Below, piece after piece: positions 1-7,720 of a stretch of DNA of 50,738 nt. The notes under the pieces are model-generated. The model was given only the letters and a program-made list of their open reading frames with translations. It had not been told where the DNA came from and searched no databases. The translations under genes were made by a program, and so were the position numbers. Source of the DNA: a virus; IMG/VR virus record IMGVR_UViG_3300044634_001581, positions 1 to 50,738 of that record; one strand, given 5' to 3'. Position 1 is the first letter of the stretch. Every line of letters begins with the position of its first letter.

Positions 1-164
1 ATAACGACTAAGTCCATGTCTTGTTCATAAGCAAGCGCCAATGCATCACGTTTACTCATAACGTTTGATTGGCCATCCTCGCCGATGATTCGCAACTGAT
101 GATAACGAATAAACTCGTTAATTGGTTGCTTTGGTTCGGGTTTCTTGTTGAAGGCAGTTTTCAT
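1..164 (-). CDS. infC: Translation initiation factor IF-3, N-domain (partial, C-terminus outside window)
   Basis: The reverse-strand reading frame runs off the left edge of the window. After a short basic leader it reads INEFIRYHQLRIIGEDGQSN, then a block ending ALAYEQDMDLVV. This matches the IF-3 N-terminal pattern (IN..IR...VRLIGE.GEQLG...ALALA...DLDLV). IF-3 binds the 30S subunit and controls start-codon and initiator-tRNA selection. An ATG at 164 is preferred over the in-frame ATG at 170, because an AGGA sits 5 nt before it. Only about 54 codons are visible, so it cannot be told whether the C-domain, which does most of the ribosome binding, is present. The gene is unusual for a phage but fits with the tRNA cluster at the other end of the window. 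Confidence 0.8.
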   Translation of the reverse strand, partial: MKTAFNKKPEPKQPINEFIRYHQLRIIGEDGQSNVMSKRDALALAYEQDMDLVV

Positions 165-210
165 TAACATCCTAAAACAACGCTGTTACGGTTCTTGATC
201 ATTTTTCTCC

Positions 211-630
211 TCAATTAAACCTATGCAAGATTACTTCAATGTAATCTTCTATTTCTTCAAAAATTTGGTAGTCAGTTTGCATACTATTAATTAGCTTTGC
301 AATGTCATTCCTAACTCTGTCTTTGTTAATAAACACAACATTGCCACCACTTAGTATAGCACCGATGATACCTAAATCTGTAGCAGTGTCTAGGTCAATA
401 TAAATGTTCTCACTAAACCGCATAACACTAACTACCCACGCAATGTTATTTTCAGTAACAGGGCCGTCTGGATGATAGATTGTTACAGAAACAGTTTTAA
501 ACATACTTTCATGTGCGGATTCTATCTTACTGATAAATTCTGGATTTGTGCTGATAACAGTAATTGTAGGGCCATCATCTGATAACTGCATCTCAGGTGG
601 GGTAATCGTAAAAATTGAATTTTCCCGCAT
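211..630 (-). CDS. Hypothetical protein, 139 aa
   Basis: This is an acidic soluble protein with no signal peptide and no motif I recognise. It follows the membrane coiled-coil gene with a 5-nt gap, and an AAGGAAG sequence at the end of that gene may serve as a rather distant ribosome site. The composition (alternating beta-type hydrophobics, helical C-terminus) is that of a normal globular protein. Function unknown. Confidence 0.7.
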   Translation of the reverse strand: MRENSIFTITPPEMQLSDDGPTITVISTNPEFISKIESAHESMFKTVSVTIYHPDGPVTENNIAWVVSVMRFSENIYIDLDTATDLGIIGAILSGGNVVFINKDRVRNDIAKLINSMQTDYQIFEEIEDYIEVILHRFN

Positions 631-635
631 TGGGC

Positions 636-2165
636 TTAGACTTCCTTATTTTTTATTGTAACGCTTTTGATAGTTCTTATTAGTTTACCATCAAGTCCAT
701 AGGCTTTGTCCGCAACTGTATCATTATACGGCTTATCTGCAACTATGTCAACTATTTCTTCTTTGTTTTTAGACAGTTCCTTCATTACTTCTTCAAGTGT
801 TTCAGGATCAGCCCTTTTTAACATTTCCTCTAATTCAGTTTGAGTTGGTGGCAAGGTGTCAGGATATGCAATATCACTATGCAATTCCATCTTTTGTGCT
901 TTCTTTGGTCTACCTGGCTTTTTAACTACGGGGTATTGTGGCTGCGGAACAGGCTTTGGTAATGGTTTATCTTCAACAGGTTTTCTATTCCAATCAAATG
1001 TATACTGGCTAGCAATTAGCAGCACAACAGCAAGTGGGTCAAACACAAATATGATAGTCACAATAACCCATCGTACTGCTTGCTCTAATACGTTAGTGCC
1101 GGACTGATCACCATATATAAAGTCTGCGAGATACTTAACAGGTCCGACTTCTGCTTCCAATTTGCGGTAAGATGTTTCTAATGTATATTTTTGTTCGGTT
1201 AACTTATCAATTGTATTGTTAGCTGTTGTGATCTTTGCAGTTTCATCTTTGATAATGTGATCAGTTGCAGTTTTATCTTCTGTGCCAAGTTGCGCTCTTA
1301 GTCGTGTAATAAGTGTGTTACTGTCTGCAATCTGCTGTTCTGCAATACCACGCAAACGTTTAATCTCAGCACGAGCAGCATCAATAACAGGTGATGTTTG
1401 TTTAGCTTTTTCGTCTGCAATCAGTTGTGTCAGTTTGATCTTCTCTGCACTAACATTTTGTTTGAATGCGTCTACCGCAGCTCTTGTCGCTGGACCGAAA
1501 CTACCATCAGCCTTCACCCCAATAAGTGATTGCAGTGACTTGATGTCGTTTACATCAATAAATGTTTGCAGGGAAGTTAGTTGAGCATCCATAGTTTTAA
1601 CTTGTTCTTCATACAATGCTAATCCGCCAGATAATCGAGAACCTTCTGTAGCAATTATATTGTTTTGTTCATCAATGCTGGGCTGGATACGTGTGTATGC
1701 AGTATCAATACGTTCTTGTTCAATGTCGATTTGTTCTTGTATTTTGTCGTCTTGGTTAACGCCTTTGCTTTCAGAAGAAGTAATCTTTTCTTCCGCTCTT
1801 ACAATAATGTCTTGTTGGCGTGCAATGTCTAATGATATGCGTTCAATTTGCGCTATATTTTCGTTTGCGTTTGCAGTTTGTTCAATGTGTGCTTTGGAAA
1901 GGAAACCAAAAATACCCATGCTAGTAATAAGCATAAGCACAAGCACAGCAATGCTTAGATATGTTTTGAGTAAGAAGCCAGCTTTATCCCAGTACTTATG
2001 TAGCCACACTGCAGCAACAAGTTTGCCAATTTCAAGTGAGCCGCCCATAATCATAATGGGTATAGCAGATGCAGCAAAGATAGCCATAAGTCCTGCTACG
2101 CTATAGTAGATTGCGACACCACTAATAGTAAGTGCTACAATTAGTACAAGGTATCCAAATTTCAT
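636..2165 (-). CDS. Membrane protein with long coiled coil and a peptidoglycan-binding-like segment, 509 aa
   Basis: The N-terminus has two closely spaced hydrophobic segments (about residues 3-23 and 24-42) and a third at about 66-88. A long charged coiled coil (about 95-340) follows, then another membrane segment (about 363-387), and a Pro/Lys-rich cytosolic-type tail. Inside the coiled coil, residues 209-236 (KSLQSLIGVKADGSFGPATR and onward) resemble the peptidoglycan-binding repeat found in many wall hydrolases. It could be an envelope-spanning protein used in lysis, lysis inhibition or superinfection exclusion, but that is inference. The start is supported by CGGAGA just upstream, and the gene begins right after the stop of the nuclease-like gene. 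Confidence 0.75.
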   Translation of the reverse strand: MKFGYLVLIVALTISGVAIYYSVAGLMAIFAASAIPIMIMGGSLEIGKLVAAVWLHKYWDKAGFLLKTYLSIAVLVLMLITSMGIFGFLSKAHIEQTANANENIAQIERISLDIARQQDIIVRAEEKITSSESKGVNQDDKIQEQIDIEQERIDTAYTRIQPSIDEQNNIIATEGSRLSGGLALYEEQVKTMDAQLTSLQTFIDVNDIKSLQSLIGVKADGSFGPATRAAVDAFKQNVSAEKIKLTQLIADEKAKQTSPVIDAARAEIKRLRGIAEQQIADSNTLITRLRAQLGTEDKTATDHIIKDETAKITTANNTIDKLTEQKYTLETSYRKLEAEVGPVKYLADFIYGDQSGTNVLEQAVRWVIVTIIFVFDPLAVVLLIASQYTFDWNRKPVEDKPLPKPVPQPQYPVVKKPGRPKKAQKMELHSDIAYPDTLPPTQTELEEMLKRADPETLEEVMKELSKNKEEIVDIVADKPYNDTVADKAYGLDGKLIRTIKSVTIKNKEV

Positions 2166-2166
2166 A

Positions 2167-2514
2167 TTATTCTCCGTATGAGGTTGCGAATCCGTCGTCT
2201 ATCATTTTTTGGTTAATGTTTATACGATTTCCACTTTCATCCTCAACAAAAACATGCCCTAATGTTCTTCCGATTTTACCACGCTTGTTTAGAATGGTTT
2301 GACAAATGAATTCTTTACCAAGCAGTTCGCCTAGCTTGTTTTTTGAAGCTGTAGCTTGCTCTCTTAATTTATCATCGAGGGCTTTTATATCGTTGGTATG
2401 AATACCGTATAATTTAATGCGTTGCCGAACCAACACGTTGAAGCCCAAGTCTACTTGAGCGTCAACTGTGCATCCGTCAACAATACGCACTACATAACAT
2501 TTATACTCATACAT
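2167..2514 (-). CDS. Staphylococcal-nuclease-like (thermonuclease fold) protein, catalytic residues altered
   Basis: This 115-aa protein has the SNase order: VVRIVDGCTVDAQVDLGFNV at residues 8-27, RIKLYGIHTND at 32-42 and KIGRTLGHVFVE at 80-91. These match the family's VDGDT, RLxGIDTPE and GRxLAYV blocks. The two catalytic arginines appear kept (R32, R83). The metal and base carboxylates are not: the second Asp of VDGDT is Cys15, the Asp of the GID-type block is His39, and the Glu of TPE is Asp42. It is therefore probably a weak or inactive nuclease, or a nucleic-acid-binding relic. The family assignment is good; the loss of activity is inference. Confidence 0.8.
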   Translation of the reverse strand: MYEYKCYVVRIVDGCTVDAQVDLGFNVLVRQRIKLYGIHTNDIKALDDKLREQATASKNKLGELLGKEFICQTILNKRGKIGRTLGHVFVEDESGNRININQKMIDDGFATSYGE

Positions 2515-2574
2515 TAAAAAAATCTACCTCTATATAGTATATTTACCTAAAAAAGAGGCAATAACGGTTTTTGC

Positions 2575-2772
2575 TTACTTCAGTGCAAACTCTTGCGTTA
2601 CTAAGGGGCCTGTAATGCTTAATACATAGCCATTTGGTTCTACAGGACCATATGTAAATGAATGGTTTGGAAATTTTCCAACTATCTGAAACAAAACATC
2701 TCTACTAGCTGTTCCGTTGTCTACAAATCTGTAATTGTCAATCCAACTCTGAATATCTGCTGCAGTGTTCAT
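2575..2772 (-). CDS. Hypothetical small protein, 65 aa
   Basis: A small soluble protein with no recognised motif. It lies between the nuclease-like gene and the basic Cys-containing gene on the same strand, with AAAAGG before its ATG. Function unknown. Confidence 0.6.
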   Translation of the reverse strand: MNTAADIQSWIDNYRFVDNGTASRDVLFQIVGKFPNHSFTYGPVEPNGYVLSITGPLVTQEFALK

Positions 2773-2784
2773 CTGGCTTACCTT

Positions 2785-3165
2785 TTACTTTGTTGCTACA
2801 TTCTTAGCAGGACCACGACGTTCAGCATCGGGATCTTGTCTACGCTTACGACCTGCGGCTTTGGCTCTGCCTTTTTTACCTAGAGCGTGTGCTTTACTTT
2901 GTGGTAAGCATTTAGGCTTGCCTTCGCTATCATCACCCCTAGCACAGTCGCCACGAATTTTTCCGTCTGGGCCAAATCTAACCCATTTTTGTTTAAACCA
3001 CTTGCGTAAGTCTTCCTCGATTTGGTCAATTACTTCATTATACGTTTCTTTTGCAGCTGATTCTTTTTTTACGCAATTAGGCACTCTTTTACCAAACATG
3101 GTTTTCATGCCCTTCTTTTCGTATCCATCCCAACATTTTTCTGTTAAAATATCTTCGATCAGCAT
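2785..3165 (-). CDS. Basic Cys-containing conserved phage protein (DUF5872-like) with a capsid-targeting-like N-terminus
   Basis: The 126-aa protein starts MLIEDILTEKCWDGYEKKGM. The first nine residues fit the T4 capsid-targeting pattern and end in Leu-Thr-Glu, a T4 gp21-type cleavage site. A CWxGYxKKGMKTMFGK-type module follows, then a basic tail with spaced cysteines and a KRRQDPDAERRG stretch. I recall this tail as a widespread conserved phage/environmental domain (DUF5872), without known activity. The start overlaps the end of the kinase gene by one base, so the two are co-translated. A virion-internal, DNA-condensing or injected role is inference from the N-terminus and basic charge. Confidence 0.75.
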   Translation of the reverse strand: MLIEDILTEKCWDGYEKKGMKTMFGKRVPNCVKKESAAKETYNEVIDQIEEDLRKWFKQKWVRFGPDGKIRGDCARGDDSEGKPKCLPQSKAHALGKKGRAKAAGRKRRQDPDAERRGPAKNVATK

Positions 3166-4091
3166 TAGCTTTTATTACCCCAGTTTTTAGCACCGACTTT
3201 GCGGCACTTAGCTAACGCACCTGATGCATATGCACTAGGCCAAACTTTATAACGACTCTTGACTTTGTGATAGCAAGCATCCTTTTCGCCAGCAGCTTCG
3301 TCAAACTGTGATTCTGTTATTGCTTCTTGTGTTGGTTCTTTTTTAGGCTCTGGTTCTTTTTTTGTAGCTGCGATTGCAGTGGCTTTTTCTTGTTTGTTTT
3401 TTTGAGCAAAATTAGCATTAGTTTTATCAGCATTTGCTAACCAGTCTGTTGCTTGTTTCTTTTTAGGAGGAGCATCCATAAATGCCCTAACTTGTTTAAT
3501 AACATCATCTATTTGGAATGGATCATCGTCATCTGAACTATTATCATATACAATCATATTAGCGCCAAACATACGCTGGAAACGCCCGATGTTTTGCTGA
3601 ACAGCATTCCACATCTTTTGCACTTCGTCCGAAGCTATTTTGCGTGGACGCATTAAGTTTCTACGCTGTGCAGTGTCGATGTCAGTGTTCACAAATACCA
3701 TCATTGTGTCATAACCCAGTGCATCTAAACGGATTTTTAGCTTTGCGATCTTTTCAACATCTTTACCTGTGCCGTCGATAATCATACCTAGGCGACCTAA
3801 TCTATAAAGTTCGTCCTGTATATCATATGCACTTTTTGCACGGTTTCTAATCTCTTGTCCTTTTGGACTAAAGATGGTTTGCGGATCCAAAGCCATTTTG
3901 GCTTTGCCCATTAGTATTTCATAAATATCATCGCTATTTAATGTTTTAAGCCCTAGGAAGCCGCCAAAGAGCTGTTTTGCAACATAACTCTTGCCGCTAC
4001 CAGGGCCACCAGCCATAAAGACTGCTTTGAAAATATTGGGGTCGTTTGGACCCTCGGTGATTTCTGTGTTGATAAATTCGTATAATCGCAT
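3165..4091 (-). CDS. P-loop kinase (zeta-toxin/AAA_33 type) with capsid-targeting-like N-terminus and conserved C-terminal Cys module
   Basis: This 308-aa protein has a Walker A motif GGPGSGKS at residues 28-35, a following LNSDD segment, an IIDGTG segment, and a lid-like stretch with RRNLMRPRK. That is the layout of small-molecule or nucleoside kinases and zeta toxins. A Lys/Gln-rich linker leads to a C-terminal CYHKVKSRYKVWPSAYASGA module that I recall from many marine-phage proteins but cannot assign. The N-terminus MRLYEFINTEITEG resembles the T4 capsid-targeting sequence with an ITE cleavage site. There is no Shine-Dalgarno site: the ATG lies exactly 5 nt after a late-promoter box at 4097-4104. 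Substrate unknown. Confidence 0.85.
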   Translation of the reverse strand: MRLYEFINTEITEGPNDPNIFKAVFMAGGPGSGKSYVAKQLFGGFLGLKTLNSDDIYEILMGKAKMALDPQTIFSPKGQEIRNRAKSAYDIQDELYRLGRLGMIIDGTGKDVEKIAKLKIRLDALGYDTMMVFVNTDIDTAQRRNLMRPRKIASDEVQKMWNAVQQNIGRFQRMFGANMIVYDNSSDDDDPFQIDDVIKQVRAFMDAPPKKKQATDWLANADKTNANFAQKNKQEKATAIAATKKEPEPKKEPTQEAITESQFDEAAGEKDACYHKVKSRYKVWPSAYASGALAKCRKVGAKNWGNKS

Positions 4092-4096
4092 AAACT

Positions 4097-4104
4097 TATT
4101 TATG
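4097..4104 (-). promoter_or_regulatory. T4-type late promoter, leaderless arrangement (kinase gene)
   Basis: On the minus strand this reads CATAAATA, followed by exactly five bases (AGTTT) and the ATG of the kinase gene. T4 late promoters place this box so that transcription starts 6 nt downstream, which here is the A of the ATG. No ribosome site lies upstream. Confidence 0.65.
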
Positions 4105-4115
4105 CGTTTTGTAGG

Positions 4116-4340
4116 TTACAACTCACCAAACTTTATAAGTTGTTTTAGTGAACCACGATCATCGATCAACTTAACAACACCATCCTTAATGTCACCTTGT
4201 TTGATAAGACCATTTCGATTGCTGATCTTAGATCGCATATATGCAATCGCTCTTAGTTTGTTATCAAACAAGTCACATTCTTTAGCTTTAACTCCACCTA
4301 GTGGATTGTAATGGATAACTTCTACTTCAAATGTCGGCAT
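4116..4340 (-). CDS. Hypothetical small protein, 74 aa
   Basis: The start is placed at MPTFEVEV because AAGGAG lies 8 nt before that ATG; an earlier in-frame start has no ribosome site and would fall in the promoter. A small alpha/beta protein of unknown function. Driven by the palindrome-containing promoter at 4362-4390. Confidence 0.65.
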   Translation of the reverse strand: MPTFEVEVIHYNPLGGVKAKECDLFDNKLRAIAYMRSKISNRNGLIKQGDIKDGVVKLIDDRGSLKQLIKFGEL

Positions 4341-4361
4341 AGCTAGCACTCCTTCAATAAC

Positions 4362-4390
4362 AATATAATGCACATGCAGTGCATTGTCAA
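4362..4390 (-). promoter_or_regulatory. Sigma70-type early promoter with palindromic spacer
   Basis: The minus strand reads TTGACA, a 17-bp spacer and TATATT. The spacer, ATGCACTGCATGTGCAT, is an inverted repeat (ATGCAC/GTGCAT), as expected of an operator lying between the -35 and -10 boxes. It precedes the gene starting at 4340. Confidence 0.7.
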
Positions 4391-4427
4391 GTGTTAGTGT
4401 AGCGTTGATCCGTTTTTGAACATCATT

Positions 4428-4664
4428 TTAGCAAATCTCCAATTCAACTTGGCCATACGTGCCAATCACGTACCACCCACGTTCATACGAGTTAGCAGCA
4501 TTCTGTGCAGCAAGTTCAGTTTTATACCAGCAGCGATCAAAGGGATCAGTTTCCCCGTCTTTAAAGAACGCAACTTCGTAAGTTTTACGAGTTACATGGC
4601 TGTCGTAGTCGCCAATGCACACATCATCATCGACCCATTCTTCAGTAATAATAGCTTCACGCAT
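4428..4664 (-). CDS. Hypothetical small protein, 78 aa
   Basis: The start is placed at MREAIITEEW, where GAGG lies 6 nt upstream. An acidic, aromatic-rich protein with no recognised domain. It follows the gene starting at 4921 in the same early unit. Function unknown. Confidence 0.65.
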   Translation of the reverse strand: MREAIITEEWVDDDVCIGDYDSHVTRKTYEVAFFKDGETDPFDRCWYKTELAAQNAANSYERGWYVIGTYGQVELEIC

Positions 4665-4672
4665 TTTGAACC

Positions 4673-4921
4673 TCAATAGTTGAAGATAAATTTACGAGCA
4701 GTAGCATCAAACTCAACGTGGCCATCTTTCATCAAAATGCCAAACGGAGCCTCATTTTTCAAACGAGCAAAGTAAGCATCGGGGGTGTAAAACAAAGCAA
4801 GTGCTTTCAGCAGTTTTGCTTTGGTCAACGGACCCTTGTGCTTAAAGCGGGCAACAAAGTTACCCTCGTAGTGGACATAGTCGCCGGAAGTAGTAAACTT
4901 CGTTTTGTCAAACTTGGTCAT
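4673..4921 (-). CDS. Hypothetical small basic protein, 82 aa
   Basis: The start is placed at MTKFDKTKF, preceded by AGGAG at 7 nt. It is a small Lys/Phe-rich protein led by a strong early promoter. No motif is recognised. It is probably one of the short-lived host-takeover proteins typical of early phage regions; this last point is inference from position. Confidence 0.65.
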   Translation of the reverse strand: MTKFDKTKFTTSGDYVHYEGNFVARFKHKGPLTKAKLLKALALFYTPDAYFARLKNEAPFGILMKDGHVEFDATARKFIFNY

Positions 4922-4949
4922 AGCGTCTCTCCTCATTGCCTACATTTAT

Positions 4950-4978
4950 AATGTAATACATCTTGGTGAAAAAGTCAA
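4950..4978 (-). promoter_or_regulatory. Sigma70-type early promoter (TTGACT-17-TACATT)
   Basis: TTGACT at 4973-4978 and TACATT at 4950-4955 on the minus strand are separated by 17 bp. The spacer contains CCAAGATGTAT, and a TACATTATAAATGTA inverted repeat spans the -10 and start region. The same arrangement recurs at 5573-5601, 8568-8596 and 44092-44120. Confidence 0.75.
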
Positions 4979-5313
4979 TAACTATTTTCAAGTTTTCGGA
5001 TAATATTTTGCTCTCGCATGATTTCTACCCACTCGGTACGACAACCGTTTTTGTCAGCGCACCAATCTTTAAAGATAACAAAACTACCAAAAGCGTTGTA
5101 TGGACAGTTTTGTACCACAGCAATAACAATATCTGCTAGATGTTGTTTATTCCAATGATCGGCACGAAGTGCAGCACGTTCCAAATCATTTGCAAGAACT
5201 GCAGTTAAGAAACTACCAGGAGACAAACCATGCACTAGATAGTTTTCCAGTGCTTCGTCTAGATAGTTGTTGCCGACGGGATGGCTAAGATAAGTAGGAT
5301 CATTAGTTGACAT
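4975..5313 (-). CDS. Hypothetical protein, 112 aa
   Basis: A strong GGAGGTGTAA precedes the ATG, overlapping the end of the upstream gene, so the two are translationally coupled. The protein is helical, with a C-terminal half containing GSFVIFKDWCADKNGCRTEW. I recall similar short phage proteins but no known function. Confidence 0.65.
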   Translation of the reverse strand: MSTNDPTYLSHPVGNNYLDEALENYLVHGLSPGSFLTAVLANDLERAALRADHWNKQHLADIVIAVVQNCPYNAFGSFVIFKDWCADKNGCRTEWVEIMREQNIIRKLENSY

Positions 5314-5538
5314 TTACACCTCCACAACATTGTCGAAGAATTCAAGCAAGTCCGACTTGATGTCGGCAATGGGTTCATCGGTGAGGACGAACCGACCGTT
5401 CGTGTCCCACTTCTCGTTGGTCAAACCATCTTTCAGGATGACCATAATGCCATCAGATTCGACCCACATCTTGCCGATCTTAGTCATTCGGCGTTTACCG
5501 AGCCACTTCGCAAAGTGGGTTGTGGTCACTGCATTCAT
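5314..5538 (-). CDS. Hypothetical small protein, 74 aa
   Basis: First gene after the promoter at 5573-5601, with GAGGAGG before its ATG. A beta-rich, mixed-charge protein with no recognised motif. Confidence 0.65.
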   Translation of the reverse strand: MNAVTTTHFAKWLGKRRMTKIGKMWVESDGIMVILKDGLTNEKWDTNGRFVLTDEPIADIKSDLLEFFDNVVEV

Positions 5539-5572
5539 TGTGGTCCTCCTCGACCTCGTTGCCTACATTATT

Positions 5573-5601
5573 AATGTAACACATCTTGGTTAGGAAGTCA
5601 A
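5573..5601 (-). promoter_or_regulatory. Sigma70-type early promoter (TTGACT-17-TACATT)
   Basis: TTGACT at 5596-5601, 17-bp spacer with CCAAGATGTGT, TACATT at 5573-5578. The perfect inverted repeat TACATTAATAATGTA covers the -10 box and start site. Precedes the gene starting at 5538. Confidence 0.8.
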
Positions 5602-5607
5602 GAGCTT

Positions 5608-6213
5608 TTATGCAGGTTCCCAAATAAAGTTATCCACAACAGGGTCCAACCCATGCAAAAACAAATCGTGTCGTTTAGCAGCTTTACGGAAAATCTCATA
5701 TGACTTGCGTTGACGGTCTAAACTATCCCCGTGTGCATAGTCAAAACAGTTGCTAAACCAAATATACTTTCTAGTATCGCTTTTTTCTACAAGCCCGCAT
5801 AGCATTGGATTGTTTACAATGTCAAACAATACGTAGCTTACCTCAGATCCCTTTACAGCATGGAATCTATCAATCCAATCAGCAAATACGAATGAATCCC
5901 AACCTGCATCAAATTGCTCTTTGGGAGTAAGCGAGTGGAAATTGGGAACGCCGAAATCACTCAGTGCATACGGATACTTCAAATCACTAACAATTTCCCA
6001 TAGTTGCTTTTTTGTGCAATCCCATTGCTCGATCAGTGTGCGTTTAAAGTCTAGTGCATTTGGGTTAAAGTCGTAATACGTAATCTTGCTTGGCGACCAA
6101 TTTAATAGATATGCATCCATAAATCCGGCTGGCAGCAAAAAATACTCATCAACAAAGTGCAGTTTTCGCTTTAGTGCTTCAGTGTTGAAAATGTAAACGG
6201 GAGAGTTCATCAT
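5608..6213 (-). CDS. Hypothetical protein, about 201 aa, paired with the adjacent oxygenase
   Basis: The start is unclear: ATG at 6213 or 6210, or GTG at 6222, all with weak ribosome sites. The protein has a YYDFNPNALDFKRTLIEQWD stretch that recalls the nucleotide-binding part of methyltransferase-like folds, but the usual glycine motif is missing, so I do not assign it. It overlaps the 3' end of the Asp/Asn hydroxylase-like gene in another frame, so the two are probably made together and may act on the same target. Confidence 0.7.
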   Translation of the reverse strand: MMNSPVYIFNTEALKRKLHFVDEYFLLPAGFMDAYLLNWSPSKITYYDFNPNALDFKRTLIEQWDCTKKQLWEIVSDLKYPYALSDFGVPNFHSLTPKEQFDAGWDSFVFADWIDRFHAVKGSEVSYVLFDIVNNPMLCGLVEKSDTRKYIWFSNCFDYAHGDSLDRQRKSYEIFRKAAKRHDLFLHGLDPVVDNFIWEPA

Positions 6214-6919
6214 AGCTTTCACATGTTTGTTTAAGTATTTCCATATTCCATCCTCCGTGGATAATCATATGGATACGTGGTGCATCACTATTGTTAACAA
6301 CAGCGTGGTATCTACCAATATCAATTAAACGCACATCGCCTACACGCCATGGGATAGTGCCAGCGTCTTCCATATAAAAATTACAATTAGACGGATTATT
6401 TATAGCAACGTTGATTGCGTCTAATCCACGATTGCTGTTATCCCTGTGTAGCGCAATAACACCGCCAGGCTCTAAGCACATAAATCTAACACGCTGGTAT
6501 GCAGTACAAGGGAACGATTCTAACCACGCTTTTGTTTTTGGACACGCATCTGCAAGTGCTGTCCAAGTATGTGTGGGTTCACTATCAAAGTCGTAATAAT
6601 TCCAAGCATTAGTAATGTGTGTATCAACACCATGTATTGTTGCACTACGCCATCCTAAGTTACCTTCATTGTCTCTGTGTGAAACAAAACTAGGTAAATT
6701 GACAAGTGCTTCTTCCAAAATATCCAATGCAGGCACAGGAATGTTTAGTTTTAAACTAGGGCAGTTGGATTGTGTCCAAACCCATTCTGAATATTCTACT
6801 GTAAGAACGTGATTACCTCGCCAAGCAGCATATTGTGCTGGGCGAGGTTGAATGTAGGCGTAATGTTCGTGCCTGTTACAGGACTTAATAAATTCTTCTA
6901 TTCTAGACTCTCCGTGCAA
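6179..6919 (-). CDS. Aspartyl/asparaginyl beta-hydroxylase-like 2-oxoglutarate/Fe(II) oxygenase
   Basis: About 246 aa. The C-terminal half holds the double-stranded beta-helix motifs: MCLEPGGVIALHRDNSN gives the HxD metal ligands, GRYHAVVNNSD the distal histidine region, and PRIHMIIHG the end of the fold with the 2-oxoglutarate-binding arginine. Members hydroxylate Asp, Asn or Pro residues or small molecules; the substrate here is unknown. The start is uncertain: no ATG fits, and TTG at 6919 lies inside the end of the upstream membrane-protein gene. An ATA after GGAG is a less likely alternative. Confidence 0.8.
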   Translation of the reverse strand: MHGESRIEEFIKSCNRHEHYAYIQPRPAQYAAWRGNHVLTVEYSEWVWTQSNCPSLKLNIPVPALDILEEALVNLPSFVSHRDNEGNLGWRSATIHGVDTHITNAWNYYDFDSEPTHTWTALADACPKTKAWLESFPCTAYQRVRFMCLEPGGVIALHRDNSNRGLDAINVAINNPSNCNFYMEDAGTIPWRVGDVRLIDIGRYHAVVNNSDAPRIHMIIHGGWNMEILKQTCESYDELSRLHFQH

Positions 6920-7074
6920 TCGCAGTCAGCCCACATAGTCTCATATGCCATGTCTCGTTTTGCTAGCCATTCACCTACCGAAGCCGGGGAAGTGCGGGCC
7001 CAAATGCTCACTACTAGTATATATATCATCAAAAGACTGATGGCAATATCACGCATAGTTCGAATCGCATTCAT
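6898..7074 (-). CDS. Small single-span membrane protein, 58 aa
   Basis: The start is at MNAIRTMRD because AAGGA lies 8 nt upstream. Residues about 9-27 form one membrane segment (AISLLMIYILVVSIW), followed by a short hydrophilic tail with two late cysteines. It is part of a run of coupled tiny genes. Function unknown. Confidence 0.6.
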   Translation of the reverse strand: MNAIRTMRDIAISLLMIYILVVSIWARTSPASVGEWLAKRDMAYETMWADCDCTESLE

Positions 7075-7084
7075 TTTGTTTTCC

Positions 7085-7177
7085 TTAGAAGAGGTATGAA
7101 AGAATAACAAGCGCAAACACCATGTTCATTGCGCCGCTAAGTGTATTAATAGCAAAGTCAGTTAGTGCTTTAATCAT
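7085..7177 (-). CDS. Tiny membrane protein, 30 aa
   Basis: The ATG overlaps the stop of the preceding gene in an ATGA, the usual sign of coupled translation. The peptide (MIKALTDFAINTLSG, then a hydrophobic run ending LVILSYLF) is one short membrane segment. The next gene follows with its ribosome site overlapping this stop. The overlaps on both sides argue that it is a real small gene. Confidence 0.55.
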   Translation of the reverse strand: MIKALTDFAINTLSGAMNMVFALVILSYLF

Positions 7178-7362
7178 TTCAGTCGCTCGGCCCAAAACTC
7201 TTTTGCAGATTCTGCAGGTGTTGCCCACGATTTATGAGCGGGGTGGTTCTTGACCCAAGCGTTGAGCTCTTGCTTCATTGCTAGTTCAAAATCTGACTGT
7301 ACAGGCATTGCGTAGACTTTAAACAACTCGTCCATCACCGTAGTGTCAACCTTGGTATTCAT
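7174..7362 (-). CDS. Hypothetical small protein, 62 aa
   Basis: Begins in an ATGA overlap with the upstream gene and ends in an ATGA overlap with the 30-aa membrane peptide. A helical, Trp-containing acidic protein with no recognised motif. Confidence 0.6.
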   Translation of the reverse strand: MNTKVDTTVMDELFKVYAMPVQSDFELAMKQELNAWVKNHPAHKSWATPAESAKEFWAERLK

Positions 7363-7643
7363 ACTGTTTCTCCAAACAATTCTTTATATTCTGCATCAAT
7401 GCGGGCATCAATCGCTAGTTTCGCTTCTAGCGTTTCGATCCCTGCACTGTATTTACGCTCGAAAAAGTCCGCAAGCTCATCGAAGATTTTCGTATACACA
7501 GCGCCAGGCAAGTGTGTCATAACAGCGTGGAAGCAATCAGCATCAACATAGTCCCAGTTAATGCCGTTCTCGTTCCAGTTGTCTTTGCAGTTGACTGCAG
7601 CTTTGAATTCGTTTTTCAGCATCACAATAGCGTTCGCACTCAT
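7359..7643 (-). CDS. Hypothetical small protein, 94 aa
   Basis: First gene of a four-gene early unit led by the promoter at 7672-7700; AAGGAG precedes the ATG. A helical acidic protein of unknown function. Confidence 0.65.
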   Translation of the reverse strand: MSANAIVMLKNEFKAAVNCKDNWNENGINWDYVDADCFHAVMTHLPGAVYTKIFDELADFFERKYSAGIETLEAKLAIDARIDAEYKELFGETV

Positions 7644-7671
7644 CTCGTTCTCCTTCGTTGCCTACATATAC

Positions 7672-7700
7672 AATATAGCGTAAGATGTCTTACTTGTCAA
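7672..7700 (-). promoter_or_regulatory. Early promoter with palindromic operator-like spacer
   Basis: TTGACA at 7695-7700, TATATT at 7672-7677, 17-bp spacer. The spacer is AGTAAGACATCTTACGC, containing the inverted repeat GTAAGA/TCTTAC. The same palindrome type occurs at 8007-8035, 10057-10085 and 49976-50004. Confidence 0.8.
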
Positions 7701-7720
7701 CCATTATTTTAGGATATCAC

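Noticed and set aside
856-2106. Plus-strand frames opposite the membrane coiled-coil gene and other large genes
   Set aside because: They lie entirely opposite well-supported minus-strand genes, are rich in Cys/Ser and lack ribosome sites, as expected of shadow frames.
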